A stretch of 33,415 bases of DNA, from the IMG/VR virus record IMGVR_UViG_3300042332_000393, positions 1-33,415 of that record, one strand, 5' to 3'. The notes beneath the pieces were generated by a model. That model made no database searches. It saw only the letters and a program-made list of their open reading frames with translations, and was not told where the DNA came from. A program made the translations under genes and the position numbers. The first letter of the stretch is position 1; each line of letters opens with the position of its first letter. Below are positions 1 through 6,635 of this stretch, one piece after another. This DNA is from a virus.

Positions 1-98
1 TAGCCGCCGCTGGTTGTGCATCCTGTCCACAGCCAGCAGCCGGATATAGCCTCCGGCGACACGTGAGACATGAACCGTTCTGTCGTGTCGCGTCGCAT
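1..98 (-). CDS. HNH homing endonuclease, N-terminal fragment (runs off left edge)
   Basis: Reading leftward from an ATG at 98 gives an open frame to the window edge: about 32 residues beginning MRRDTTERFMSHVSPEA and containing GCWLWTG followed by TSGG. That GCWLWTG block is the usual N-terminal signature of phage HNH endonucleases of the HNH_3 type; the equivalent block in the HNH gene at 26407-26946 reads GCSIWHG. The start lies one base after the recT stop (TGACATG), so the gene is translationally linked to the recombination operon. A second in-frame ATG at 71 is possible. The nuclease core (His-Asn-His and zinc cysteines) would lie outside the window, so activity cannot be judged. Confidence 0.6.
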   Translation of the reverse strand, partial: MRRDTTERFMSHVSPEAISGCWLWTGCTTSGG

Positions 99-99
99 G

Positions 100-954
100 T
101 CAGATCGGCGAGTCGTGGTCGTCATGCGGCGGGGCCGGCGGCTCGGCGCTGGGCATATCAATCACGCCATCATCATCCACCGGCGGTGGCGCTTGCTCGG
201 CCACGCGCTGCAGGCGGCTCGGGCGCTTCGGTGCTGGCGCCAGGCCGGCGGTGTCATCGACTGCATCCTGCTGGGCCTGGCTCACGGTGGCTGCTGGCTG
301 CTCGGGGGGCATGAACAGATCGTCGTCCTCGGCCAGCGCGCCGTCGAGATCCGTGCTCAGGGGTAGGCGCTTTGCCAGGCGGCGGATCGCAGTCTTGCGG
401 GCCATCTCGTCCCACCAGGTGACCCAGGGGCCGCTGGACTTGGAGCGGCTCACGTTGCGCACCTGCTCGACCTGCTTTTTCGACAGGATCTCGACGTAGG
501 CTGCGCCGTCCTTCATCTTGGCCACGGCATACACGCCGACGATCTCGCCACGGTCGCCGAACCAGTCTGGCTCGTGGGCCGGCACCAGGTCGATGCCGGG
601 GCGGTACGTGAACTTGTCGGCCTTGTAGACGATCTGCGCGTCGATCGACGCCAGCTCGCCTGAGTTGCGCACCAGCTTCAACACACCGCCGAGCATGGGC
701 ATGAACTGGCACTTGCCGCCGAACGTGACGATGGCGCCCTCGCGGCCGTCAGGCAGCAGGCCCATCTGGGCGGCGCGCGTGGCAGCTGCGAACAGCGTGC
801 GACGGTCGGCGTTCATCAGGTCGGGGTTGGTTTGCACCGCGGTCAGGGTGGTGCGCACGAAGCGCTCGACCGGGATGTGGGCGGGCAGGGCGGCCTTGAA
901 CTGGGGGGCCATCTTCTCGATGGCGGGGCGGATTTCTGCGAGGGCGGTGCTCAT
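100..954 (-). CDS. recT: RecT-family single-strand DNA annealing protein
   Basis: This 284-residue protein looks like a full-length RecT recombinase: it binds single-stranded DNA and anneals or invades complementary strands in Red-type recombination. Its N-terminal half carries the RecT-like pattern (ALPAHIPVERFVR, then DLMNADRRTLFAA, then AAQMGLLPDGREGAIV), and a central block (MPMLGGVLKLVRNSGEL) is also typical. The C-terminal ~70 residues are acidic and proline/alanine rich, a likely disordered tail. The ATG at 954 overlaps the stop of the upstream exonuclease gene by four bases (ATGA), which fits the usual exonuclease-plus-annealase partnership. The family call is from sequence recognition. 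Confidence 0.93.
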   Translation of the reverse strand: MSTALAEIRPAIEKMAPQFKAALPAHIPVERFVRTTLTAVQTNPDLMNADRRTLFAAATRAAQMGLLPDGREGAIVTFGGKCQFMPMLGGVLKLVRNSGELASIDAQIVYKADKFTYRPGIDLVPAHEPDWFGDRGEIVGVYAVAKMKDGAAYVEILSKKQVEQVRNVSRSKSSGPWVTWWDEMARKTAIRRLAKRLPLSTDLDGALAEDDDLFMPPEQPAATVSQAQQDAVDDTAGLAPAPKRPSRLQRVAEQAPPPVDDDGVIDMPSAEPPAPPHDDHDSPI

Positions 955-1904
955 TTCGTGGCTTCCTTGGTGGTGGTGATGCGAAGGTTACGGAAGCCGC
1001 GGCGGCCCCCGTAGGCTTGGCCGATCATCTCGGCGGTGATGACAGTCGGCGGCACGTCGGCCTGCAGGCTGGCGGAGATCTTGAATCCGGTGCCGAGCAC
1101 CTTTTCGGCGTCGCCGATGGCCTCCAGCAGTTTGGCCTTGAGGATTTTCTTGTGCTCCTCGGCGGCATCGGCATCGGCGGCGGCCGATTTGTAATCCCGC
1201 ACCAGTGCAGCGATTGCCGCATCACCCGAGGCGTCAAGGATTTTGCCAGGCTGGGCGTACTGGTTCAGCCGGATCACGGCATCGGCATCGTCGGGCATGA
1301 CCGGGGCAGGCTCTTGACCGCCCTCAATGCTGCGCCAGAACTCGGCGACACGGCTGCGAATGGCGCGGATCACATCCTCGTCGCGTTCGCGCTCGATGAT
1401 CTGGAACCGGTTGCCGGCAATGAACGCGCCGATATAGGCACGCTTCAATCCGCTGACGGCCATCTGGTGCTGCACCTGCATCTCGATGTGCTCGGGCGCC
1501 TCGATCGTGCCGTCGTCGTGTTCGAGCCACCCGTCGCGGAAGGCCAGATAATCGACGTTCTTGATCTCCAGGTGCGCCGGCTCGTCGCCGAGCACGAGGT
1601 AGTCGAACGAGCTGCCGAGGCGCAGATCCGGGTCGCGCCAGTAGGTTTTCAGCGGCTCGACCTTCCAGCCCATTTCCTCGGCGATGCCTTCGGCGATGGC
1701 TGCCTCCAGTCGGTTGCCCCACTTCATGCGCTCGTTTTGCTTGAACTCGGGCACGTGGCCGGATTTCTTGCGATGCCACAGATCGAAGTGCGTCACGTAG
1801 GGCGACATGCCGAACAGCGCGGCCGACTCGGTGCTGGTCACGTCCTGGGTGCGCAGCTGGAGCCAGTGCTGCTGATCGCGGGGGGTGATGATTTCGGTGG
1901 CCAC
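951..1904 (-). CDS. YqaJ-type recombination exonuclease
   Basis: This 317-residue protein belongs to the YqaJ/lambda-exonuclease fold (PD-(D/E)XK superfamily), which resects double-strand ends for RecT. Visible motifs are WGNRLE (residues 62-67), the catalytic acid in SSFDY (Asp101) and LEIK (Glu113 and Lys115), then the helix EHIEMQVQHQMAV, whose glutamines are family-typical. I choose the GTG at 1904 because a perfect AGGAGG (forward 1912-1917) sits seven bases upstream; the frame stays open to 1970 but without a comparable ribosome site. It is the first gene of the leftward operon and overlaps recT by four bases. The C-terminal third is helical and alanine/lysine rich. Confidence 0.92.
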   Translation of the reverse strand: MATEIITPRDQQHWLQLRTQDVTSTESAALFGMSPYVTHFDLWHRKKSGHVPEFKQNERMKWGNRLEAAIAEGIAEEMGWKVEPLKTYWRDPDLRLGSSFDYLVLGDEPAHLEIKNVDYLAFRDGWLEHDDGTIEAPEHIEMQVQHQMAVSGLKRAYIGAFIAGNRFQIIERERDEDVIRAIRSRVAEFWRSIEGGQEPAPVMPDDADAVIRLNQYAQPGKILDASGDAAIAALVRDYKSAAADADAAEEHKKILKAKLLEAIGDAEKVLGTGFKISASLQADVPPTVITAEMIGQAYGGRRGFRNLRITTTKEATK

Positions 1905-1935
1905 TGAGTGCCCTCCTGTCGTTGTGATGAATGGA

Positions 1936-1964
1936 ATTCTGCACCGTCGTTTAGAAAACCGCAA
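1936..1964 (-). promoter_or_regulatory. Candidate sigma70 promoter of the exonuclease-recT operon
   Basis: On the minus strand TTGCGG (1964-1959), a 17-base spacer and CAGAAT (1941-1936) lie about 30 bases upstream of the AGGAGG and GTG start of the exonuclease gene. The box lies between that gene and the terminator at 1980-2013, so the operon would not depend on read-through from the repressor. Confidence 0.5.
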
Positions 1965-1979
1965 CACCATACGGACGGG

Positions 1980-2013
1980 AAAAACCCGCGTAGCGCGGCT
2001 ACAACGGGTTTTT
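1980..2013. terminator. Bidirectional rho-independent terminator
   Basis: AAAAACCCG (1980-1988) pairs perfectly with CGGGTTTTT (2005-2013). An inner stem GTAGC/GCTAC (1990-1994 with 1998-2002) closes a three-base loop. The A-run and T-run flank the stem symmetrically, so it can end transcription in both directions. It lies four bases beyond the repressor stop and separates the repressor transcript from the recombination operon. Confidence 0.9.
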
Positions 2014-2016
2014 GGG

Positions 2017-2607
2017 CTACGGCTGGATCAGCAGCACCGGCGCCGCCCACTCAAGATCTGCGGCGCGCACGTCCACCGCCGGGCCGGCCAGATCCCACCG
2101 CCCACGCTGGCGCGAGCGTGACGGCGCGGCCAGGTAGATCACCCCACCGCGCAGTCGGCACCACGACAGCCGGCCCACGGACTCGGCCTGCACCCCGTTA
2201 GGCGCCGTGCCCTGGCCGTACAGAATCCAGCCGTCCATATGGGCGAGCGGAGATCCTGCAGTGCGGCACTGCGCCGCCGTGATGTCGACAGCCAGGCCGG
2301 CGCCCGGGTGAGGGAGCGTGTCGCCATCGTTCTGCCAGTGAAACTCGGCGGCGCCATCGACCCAGCCGACGATCGGGATGCGCTCGCCCTGGCTGGCGAT
2401 CCGAACCCCTGCGGCCTCCAGCACGTCGTCAGCAGGCACGCCCAGCAGCCGGGCCAGCTCTGCGGCCTCGGTGATCTTCATCTCGCGTTTCCCCCTGAAC
2501 ATGAGGGAGACGGCGGCGGCATCCAGACCCATGAGCCTTGCCAGCCCACGCTGCGACAGCTGGCGGTCGGCAAGGCGATCCCTGAACCACTTGGTATCGA
2601 CTGACAT
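2017..2607 (-). CDS. CI-like phage repressor (HTH plus degenerate C-terminal domain)
   Basis: This 196-residue protein is the likely lysogeny repressor. Residues ~1-65 form a CI/Cro-type helix-turn-helix (LSQRGLARLMGLDAAAVSLM). The C-terminal half resembles the beta-rich domain of S24-like phage repressors (MDGWILYGQG and then LEWAAPVLLIQP) but shows neither a GDSM-type serine motif nor an obvious catalytic lysine; the position where VVK-like motifs normally occur reads IYLAAP. Self-cleavage in the SOS response is therefore doubtful (inference). I choose the ATG at 2607 over an upstream in-frame start because CGGAG (forward 2616-2620) is eight bases upstream. It is transcribed divergently from the Cro-like gene and ends at a strong terminator. 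Confidence 0.85.
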   Translation of the reverse strand: MSVDTKWFRDRLADRQLSQRGLARLMGLDAAAVSLMFRGKREMKITEAAELARLLGVPADDVLEAAGVRIASQGERIPIVGWVDGAAEFHWQNDGDTLPHPGAGLAVDITAAQCRTAGSPLAHMDGWILYGQGTAPNGVQAESVGRLSWCRLRGGVIYLAAPSRSRQRGRWDLAGPAVDVRAADLEWAAPVLLIQP

Positions 2608-2632
2608 GCGGGCGACTCCGGGTTTCTCCCGG

Positions 2633-2661
2633 TTACTACCGCGCCGGTGCTGGCATTGCAA
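2633..2661 (-). promoter_or_regulatory. Candidate repressor promoter
   Basis: On the minus strand TTGCAA (2661-2656), 17 bases, then TAGTAA (2638-2633). Transcription would start near 2626, giving a leader of about 20 bases that contains the CGGAG ribosome site. The -35 hexamer is self-complementary and is also the -35 of the rightward promoter. Confidence 0.5.
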
Positions 2662-2684
2662 GCGCGTTGAGATTCCCGCATAAT
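2656..2684 (+). promoter_or_regulatory. Candidate rightward early promoter
   Basis: TTGCAA (2656-2661), a 17-base spacer and CATAAT (2679-2684) make a strong sigma70-like promoter reading into the Cro-like gene and the helicase. The -10 overlaps the operator-like decamer GATTCCCGCA at 2671-2680, so a bound repressor would block it. Confidence 0.65.
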
Positions 2685-2724
2685 TGCGAAATCCTCACCA
2701 TGCGGGCGATTCCCGCAACTCATC

Positions 2725-2985
2725 ATGACCCCCGCAGACATCGTGATCTCTCGTTTCGGTGGCGTTCGCCCTTTGGCGCGCCTGTTGGGCAAAGACCCGT
2801 CCACGATCCACCGCTGGAAGCAGCCGGCGGAAAAAGGCGGCCTCGACGGCCGTGTGCCGTCAGCAGTTCAGCGTCGGCTGCTCGAACTGGCGCGCGAGCA
2901 TGGCGTGGCTTTGACGCCTGCCGACCTGGTGCTGGGCAATAACTTTGTAGGTGTTGCACAAGGGTTAAGCAGGGGCGCGGCGTGA
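2725..2985 (+). CDS. Cro-like HTH regulator
   Basis: This 86-residue protein has one DNA-binding domain at its N-terminus: RFGGVRPLARLLGKDPSTIHRW (about residues 10-31) reads as a Cro/YdaS-type helix-turn-helix. It is the first rightward gene after the divergent switch and by position is the lytic regulator opposing the repressor. The ATG at 2725 has no good Shine-Dalgarno sequence, so expression may be weak. Its stop overlaps the helicase GTG by four bases. An alternative role is a CII-like activator, but size and position favour Cro. Confidence 0.75.
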   Translation: MTPADIVISRFGGVRPLARLLGKDPSTIHRWKQPAEKGGLDGRVPSAVQRRLLELAREHGVALTPADLVLGNNFVGVAQGLSRGAA

Positions 2986-4364
2986 CCCTCCGCCCCCGCC
3001 AACTCAAGGCGATCGAGGATCTGCGCGCCGCCTACCGGGCCGGCCACCGCAGCCCGATCCTGTGCGCCGCCACGGGTTTCGGCAAAAGCCACACCGCCGT
3101 GGCCATGATCCAGTCGGCCGTTTCCAAGGGCCTGCGCGTCTGGTTTGTCGCCCACCTGCGCGAGCTGCTGATCGACGCCTCCAAGCGCCTGACCGGCGCC
3201 AAGATCCCGCACGGGTGGATCGCGGCCGGCGCGCTGGGCGACCGTCGCAAGCCCGTGCAGGTGGCCATGGTGCAGACACTGGTGCGGCGCCTGGATCGCT
3301 ACGAGCCGCCCGACCTGATCATCATCGACGAGGCGCACCTGGCCGTGGCGAAGTCCTACCAGGACGTGCTGGCCTGGGCGCCCGACGCCAAGCGCCTGCT
3401 GCTGACGGCGACGCCGACCCGGCTGGACGGCCGCGGCATGGGCGAGGTGGCCGACATCATCATCCCGACCTGCAGCACGCAGGATCTGATCGACGAGGGC
3501 CTGCTGGCGCCGATCCGATACTACGCCCCCGACGCGCCCGACATGACCGGCGTTCGGACCACCGCGGGCGAGTTCAACGGCGCCGACGTGCGGGCCTTGA
3601 TGGATAAGCCCAAGATAACGGGCTCAGCCGTGGCGCACTACCGCAAGCTGGCGCACGGCCGGCCGGCCATCGCATTCTGCGTGAGCATCGAACATGCGCA
3701 TCACGTATGCGCAGAGTTTCAAGCCGCAGGCTACCGCGCCGCCGCCATCTCGGGCGACTCCGACCAGGTGGAGCGCGATGCTGCGCTGAAGGGATTGCAG
3801 GCCGGCCAGTTGGACGTGGTGTGCAACTGCGCGCTGTGGGTCGCTGGCGTCGACGCGCCGGCGGTGTCCTGCATCATCCTGCTGGCGCCCACTCAGTCGG
3901 TGACAAAGTACCTGCAGTCGGTCGGCCGGGGCCTGCGCACGCACCCGGGAAAACCCGACTGCATCGTGCTCGACCACGCTGGCAACATCGCCCGCCATGG
4001 CCACCCCTGCGAGCCGCGCGAGTGGACGCTGGATGGCGCCGAGCGGAAGAAGGCCGCCCAGAAATCCGAGGTGCCGGTGAAAACCTGCCCGGATTGCTTC
4101 GCCGTGGTGCACTCGGCCGCGACGCATTGCAGCTGCGGCCACTGTTTTGCGCCGGCTGCACGGGTGATCGAGCAGGTCGACGGCGAGCTGCAGGAGATCG
4201 ACCCGAGCGTGGTGCGGCAGCAGGCGCGTCGGGAGCAGGGGAGGGCGCAGACCGAGGCTGACCTGGTGGCGCTGGGTCGGGCGCGCGGGATGAAGCGCCC
4301 GGAATTGTGGGCCCGGCACGTGATGCGGGCGCGGATGGCGAAGGAACAGAGAAAGGCAGTATGA
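2982..4364 (+). CDS. SF2 DEAD/DEAH-box helicase
   Basis: This 460-residue protein is a superfamily 2 ATP-dependent helicase. It shows the Q-like entry LRPRQLKAIEDL (residues 3-14), Walker A ATGFGKS (30-36), DEAH (116-119), motif III LTATPTRLDG, and the C-terminal helicase motifs VAGVDAPAV and QSVGRGLRTHPGK. A zinc-binding module near the C-terminus contains CPDC and CSCGHC. Such enzymes in phages probably assist replication or recombination by unwinding DNA; the exact substrate is unknown. It starts with a GTG overlapping the Cro-like stop, and its own stop overlaps the methyltransferase ATG, so the three genes are co-translated. Confidence 0.92.
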   Translation: MTLRPRQLKAIEDLRAAYRAGHRSPILCAATGFGKSHTAVAMIQSAVSKGLRVWFVAHLRELLIDASKRLTGAKIPHGWIAAGALGDRRKPVQVAMVQTLVRRLDRYEPPDLIIIDEAHLAVAKSYQDVLAWAPDAKRLLLTATPTRLDGRGMGEVADIIIPTCSTQDLIDEGLLAPIRYYAPDAPDMTGVRTTAGEFNGADVRALMDKPKITGSAVAHYRKLAHGRPAIAFCVSIEHAHHVCAEFQAAGYRAAAISGDSDQVERDAALKGLQAGQLDVVCNCALWVAGVDAPAVSCIILLAPTQSVTKYLQSVGRGLRTHPGKPDCIVLDHAGNIARHGHPCEPREWTLDGAERKKAAQKSEVPVKTCPDCFAVVHSAATHCSCGHCFAPAARVIEQVDGELQEIDPSVVRQQARREQGRAQTEADLVALGRARGMKRPELWARHVMRARMAKEQRKAV

Positions 4365-5248
4365 ACCGTATCGAATTTGGCGACTGCCGCGAAACCATGC
4401 GCCGCTGGGCGGCCGATGGTGTGCGCGTTCAGACTTGCGTGACCAGCCCGCCCTACTTTGGCCTTCGCGACTATGGGCACCCGGGCCAGATCGGCCTGGA
4501 GCAAACGCCCGAGCAGTACATCGCCGCGATGGTCGAGGTGTTTCGATGCGTGCGCGACGTGCTGGCCGCCGATGGGACGCTGTGGCTGAACATCGGAGAC
4601 AGTTACGGAGCCGGTAAGCAGCAGCTCGGCATCCCTTGGCGCGTTGCGCTGGCGTTGCAATCGGACGGATGGGTGCTTCGCCAGGACATCATCTGGCACA
4701 AGCCGAACCCAATGCCCGAGTCGGTACGCGACCGCTGCACCAAGGCGCATGAGTACATCTTCCTTTTGAGCAAGTCGGAGCGATACTTTTTCGACAGCGA
4801 GGCGATGAAGGAGCCGGCCGTCAGCGAGAAGCCTGCCGGTAACAAGCGCCACAAGTACGCCGACGCCTACGCGGCCAGCGAGGGCGAAGAGCATCGGACC
4901 AAGGCCGGGCTGCTGGCGCTGACGGGTGTGGAGTGGGAGAAGCGCAACCGCCGCAGCGTCTGGACAGTTGCCACCCGCCCCTACAAGGGCGCGCACTTCG
5001 CCACGTTCCCGCCAGCCCTGATCGAGCCCTGCGTGCTGGCTGGCAGCCGGCCCGGCGACATTGTGCTGGACCCATTCATGGGCAGCGGCACCACGGCGGC
5101 GGTGGCCCTGCGGCATGGCCGCCAGTACCTCGGCTGCGAGTTAAACCCGGAGTACGGGCCGTTGCAGGAGCAGCGCATTTCGCTTGTTCAGACTGATGCG
5201 ATAACCACAATGCAACGAGACCTTTTCACAACGGAGTTACGGACGTGA
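4361..5248 (+). CDS. DNA methyltransferase (beta-class amino methylase, N4-cytosine or N6-adenine)
   Basis: This 295-residue enzyme transfers a methyl group from S-adenosylmethionine to DNA. The catalytic motif TSPPY is at residues 28-32 and the SAM-binding motif DPFMGSGTT at 237-245, near the C-terminus. That order is the beta-class arrangement. The serine form (SPPY rather than DPPY) is more often seen in N4-cytosine enzymes, so that target is favoured but not certain. There is no restriction endonuclease beside it, so it is an orphan methylase, probably protecting phage DNA or regulating. The ATG at 4361 overlaps the helicase stop. Confidence 0.92.
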   Translation: MNRIEFGDCRETMRRWAADGVRVQTCVTSPPYFGLRDYGHPGQIGLEQTPEQYIAAMVEVFRCVRDVLAADGTLWLNIGDSYGAGKQQLGIPWRVALALQSDGWVLRQDIIWHKPNPMPESVRDRCTKAHEYIFLLSKSERYFFDSEAMKEPAVSEKPAGNKRHKYADAYAASEGEEHRTKAGLLALTGVEWEKRNRRSVWTVATRPYKGAHFATFPPALIEPCVLAGSRPGDIVLDPFMGSGTTAAVALRHGRQYLGCELNPEYGPLQEQRISLVQTDAITTMQRDLFTTELRT

Positions 5249-5370
5249 ACCACGACGACACCGACAACGGCGCCGAGGCCGTGGGCCTGGCCATCGTGCT
5301 GACCGTGCAGGGCATTGCGTGGCTGACCATCGGTCTGGCCGCCGGCTGGCTGCTGTGGGGCAAGGCGTGA
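5245..5370 (+). CDS. Single-membrane-segment miniprotein, 41 aa
   Basis: A GTG at 5245 overlaps the methyltransferase stop by four bases and has GGAG (5233-5236) upstream. The product begins VNHDDTDNGAEA, then has one hydrophobic helix from about residue 13 to 37 ending in WLLWGKA. The acidic N-terminus and short positive C-terminus suggest N-out topology. Its stop overlaps the next gene's GTG. No family is recognised. The unbroken chain of overlaps argues it is real. Confidence 0.6.
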   Translation: MNHDDTDNGAEAVGLAIVLTVQGIAWLTIGLAAGWLLWGKA

Positions 5371-5672
5371 CGGAGGGTTGCCTAGGCTGCAACCGGCTCG
5401 AAAACGACGACGAGTGCCGCACGCTGATCGACGGTCGCGTCGTGTGCTCGCACTGTCCCGACTGGCGCGACGAGTGCCAGGCCCGGGCGATTTTGCAGAT
5501 GCCCAAGGAGCGGCGACGGGCGTTCCTGTTCGGCGAGTACGAGCCAGACGACAAGGGCGTCAAGCGCCTGAAAACGAAGGGCCTGCAGCAGATCCACGGC
5601 GAGGCGTCGGCCAAGCGGGTGGCGGATCTGGTGCGGCGGGTGTGGGAACACGGCCGGGCTGGCCGCGATTAG
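5367..5672 (+). CDS. Small cysteine-rich protein, probable zinc finger
   Basis: This 101-residue protein starts at a GTG overlapping the previous stop. Its N-terminal third has CLGC (5-8), Cys17, CSHC (27-30) and Cys37, spacing suited to one or two zinc sites. It is followed by the charged helix PKERRRAFLFGEYE and a helical, basic C-terminus. Similar small cysteine-rich proteins occur in phage early regions, but I cannot name a function. DNA or protein binding is inferred from the zinc-finger look. Confidence 0.7.
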   Translation: MTEGCLGCNRLENDDECRTLIDGRVVCSHCPDWRDECQARAILQMPKERRRAFLFGEYEPDDKGVKRLKTKGLQQIHGEASAKRVADLVRRVWEHGRAGRD

Positions 5673-5685
5673 GGTTTGTCCCTAG

Positions 5686-5714
5686 TGCGCAGTGAGAAAA
5701 GCGCAAGACATAAT
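5686..5714 (+). promoter_or_regulatory. Weak candidate promoter before the second early gene set
   Basis: A good -10, CATAAT (5709-5714), lies in the only sizeable gap of this gene run. Seventeen bases upstream is TGCGCA (5686-5691), a poor -35. It precedes the well-supported ribosome site of the gene at 5745. Confidence 0.3.
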
Positions 5715-5744
5715 GCGTTCACCGCAACACGAAAGGACGACGAA

Positions 5745-6041
5745 ATGAGCGACACAAACACTCTGAACCTTGGCGAGATCTTCACCCACGTGTTCCGCAC
5801 CGGCCGCTGGGACAGCAAAAACAGAGAGGTGCTGTACGTCCGCGGCCACCGCGAGGAGCTGTCCACGGGCAAGTGCTACGCCTGGGTGCAGAACGCCCGC
5901 CGCGTCAAGGGCGAGGTGGTCGAGTTCGGCGTGCCGCAGCGCTCCAAGCTGTTCCCCAGCACCGAGGCCGCCCTGCGCTGGACGCTGCAGACCGCAAACG
6001 AGCGCACCTCGAAACTGGCTCGCGCTGGGAGTGAAGCATGA
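5745..6041 (+). CDS. Hypothetical early protein, 98 aa
   Basis: I choose the ATG at 5745 because AAAGGA lies about eight bases upstream; the longer frame from 5676 would need a TTG. The protein reads as a small globular domain, with LYVRGHREELSTGKCYAWVQ and a later helix STEAALRWTLQTANE. It has no membrane segment and few cysteines. No family is recognised. It overlaps the next gene by four bases (ATGA). Confidence 0.7.
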   Translation: MSDTNTLNLGEIFTHVFRTGRWDSKNREVLYVRGHREELSTGKCYAWVQNARRVKGEVVEFGVPQRSKLFPSTEAALRWTLQTANERTSKLARAGSEA

Positions 6042-6337
6042 GCGCCCCCGAAACCTACCAAGAAGCCCTCCGCGAGCAGGCCGACACTCTCTTGGCCGAC
6101 CTCACGATCTGGCCCGACGAGCGCATCGACGTCGAGACGTTCACGGACATTCTGGGCGCCGACTGCATGGGCGCCGATCCGGTCGAAGCCGTGCCGCAGA
6201 TCCGCGAGATCACCGCCGAGGATTTCACCGGCATCGCGGCGCCTCGCCTGCTGGCCATCGCCCTCGACGCCGGCCAGCCCAACCGCACCCGCTGCATCGC
6301 GTTGGACGTGCTGCGCGAGCGCTATCTGGGGGCCTGA
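6038..6337 (+). CDS. Hypothetical early protein, 99 aa, acidic
   Basis: The ATG at 6038 overlaps the stop of the preceding gene. The product is acidic and probably mostly helical (QEALREQADTLLADL near the start, PRLLAIALDAG later). No motif, membrane segment or named family is seen. It belongs to the same translationally coupled set of small genes. Confidence 0.65.
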   Translation: MSAPETYQEALREQADTLLADLTIWPDERIDVETFTDILGADCMGADPVEAVPQIREITAEDFTGIAAPRLLAIALDAGQPNRTRCIALDVLRERYLGA

Positions 6338-6338
6338 C

Positions 6339-6635
6339 ATGCGCGACGATTTCGAACCCTGGCACCTCCCCCACATGGGGGATCGGGCCAACGACGCAGC
6401 CGAGTGCTGCACCCATAACTGCAACCAAGGGCGCAACTGCCCACGACGAATTATGAAACCATCGCACATGCAAACCCCCCGAACCCTGAACGAGTGCACG
6501 TTCACGCCCGGCTACGTGTCGTCGGATTTCCACGAGGACCGCCTGACCACGTTGGGCCACATGGCCGTGACGATCTGCGGGCTGGCCATCATCGTCGTGA
6601 TCGCGGCCGTCGAGATCGTGGGGTGGCTGTCATGA
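6339..6635 (+). CDS. Small protein with C-terminal membrane helix, 98 aa
   Basis: It starts at the ATG at 6339, two bases after the previous stop. The N-terminal half has three closely spaced cysteines (CCTHNC) and a fourth in GRNC, a possible metal site. Residues ~74-97 form a hydrophobic helix (MAVTICGLAIIVVIAAVEIV). Internal ATGs, for example at 6453, could start a shorter form. The C-terminal anchor suggests an inner-membrane protein facing the cytoplasm. Its stop overlaps the next gene, which has the same architecture. Confidence 0.55.
   Translation: MRDDFEPWHLPHMGDRANDAAECCTHNCNQGRNCPRRIMKPSHMQTPRTLNECTFTPGYVSSDFHEDRLTTLGHMAVTICGLAIIVVIAAVEIVGWLS

Larger units (their letters stand above)
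2606..2717. promoter_or_regulatory. Operator-like repeats between repressor and cro
   Basis: GATTCCCGCA occurs exactly at 2671-2680 and 2708-2717. ATGCGGGCGA occurs exactly at 2606-2615 and 2700-2709. The right-hand copies combine into an inverted repeat, TGCGGG (2701-2706) with CCCGCA (2712-2717). A weaker half-site in opposite orientation (TTGCGAAATC, 2684-2693) faces the first decamer. The sites flank or cover both start regions, as expected for CI/Cro operators. Confidence 0.6.

Noticed and set aside
5676-5744. Longer start for the gene at 5745
   Set aside because: It would need a TTG start without a ribosome site, whereas the ATG at 5745 has AAAGGA at good spacing.
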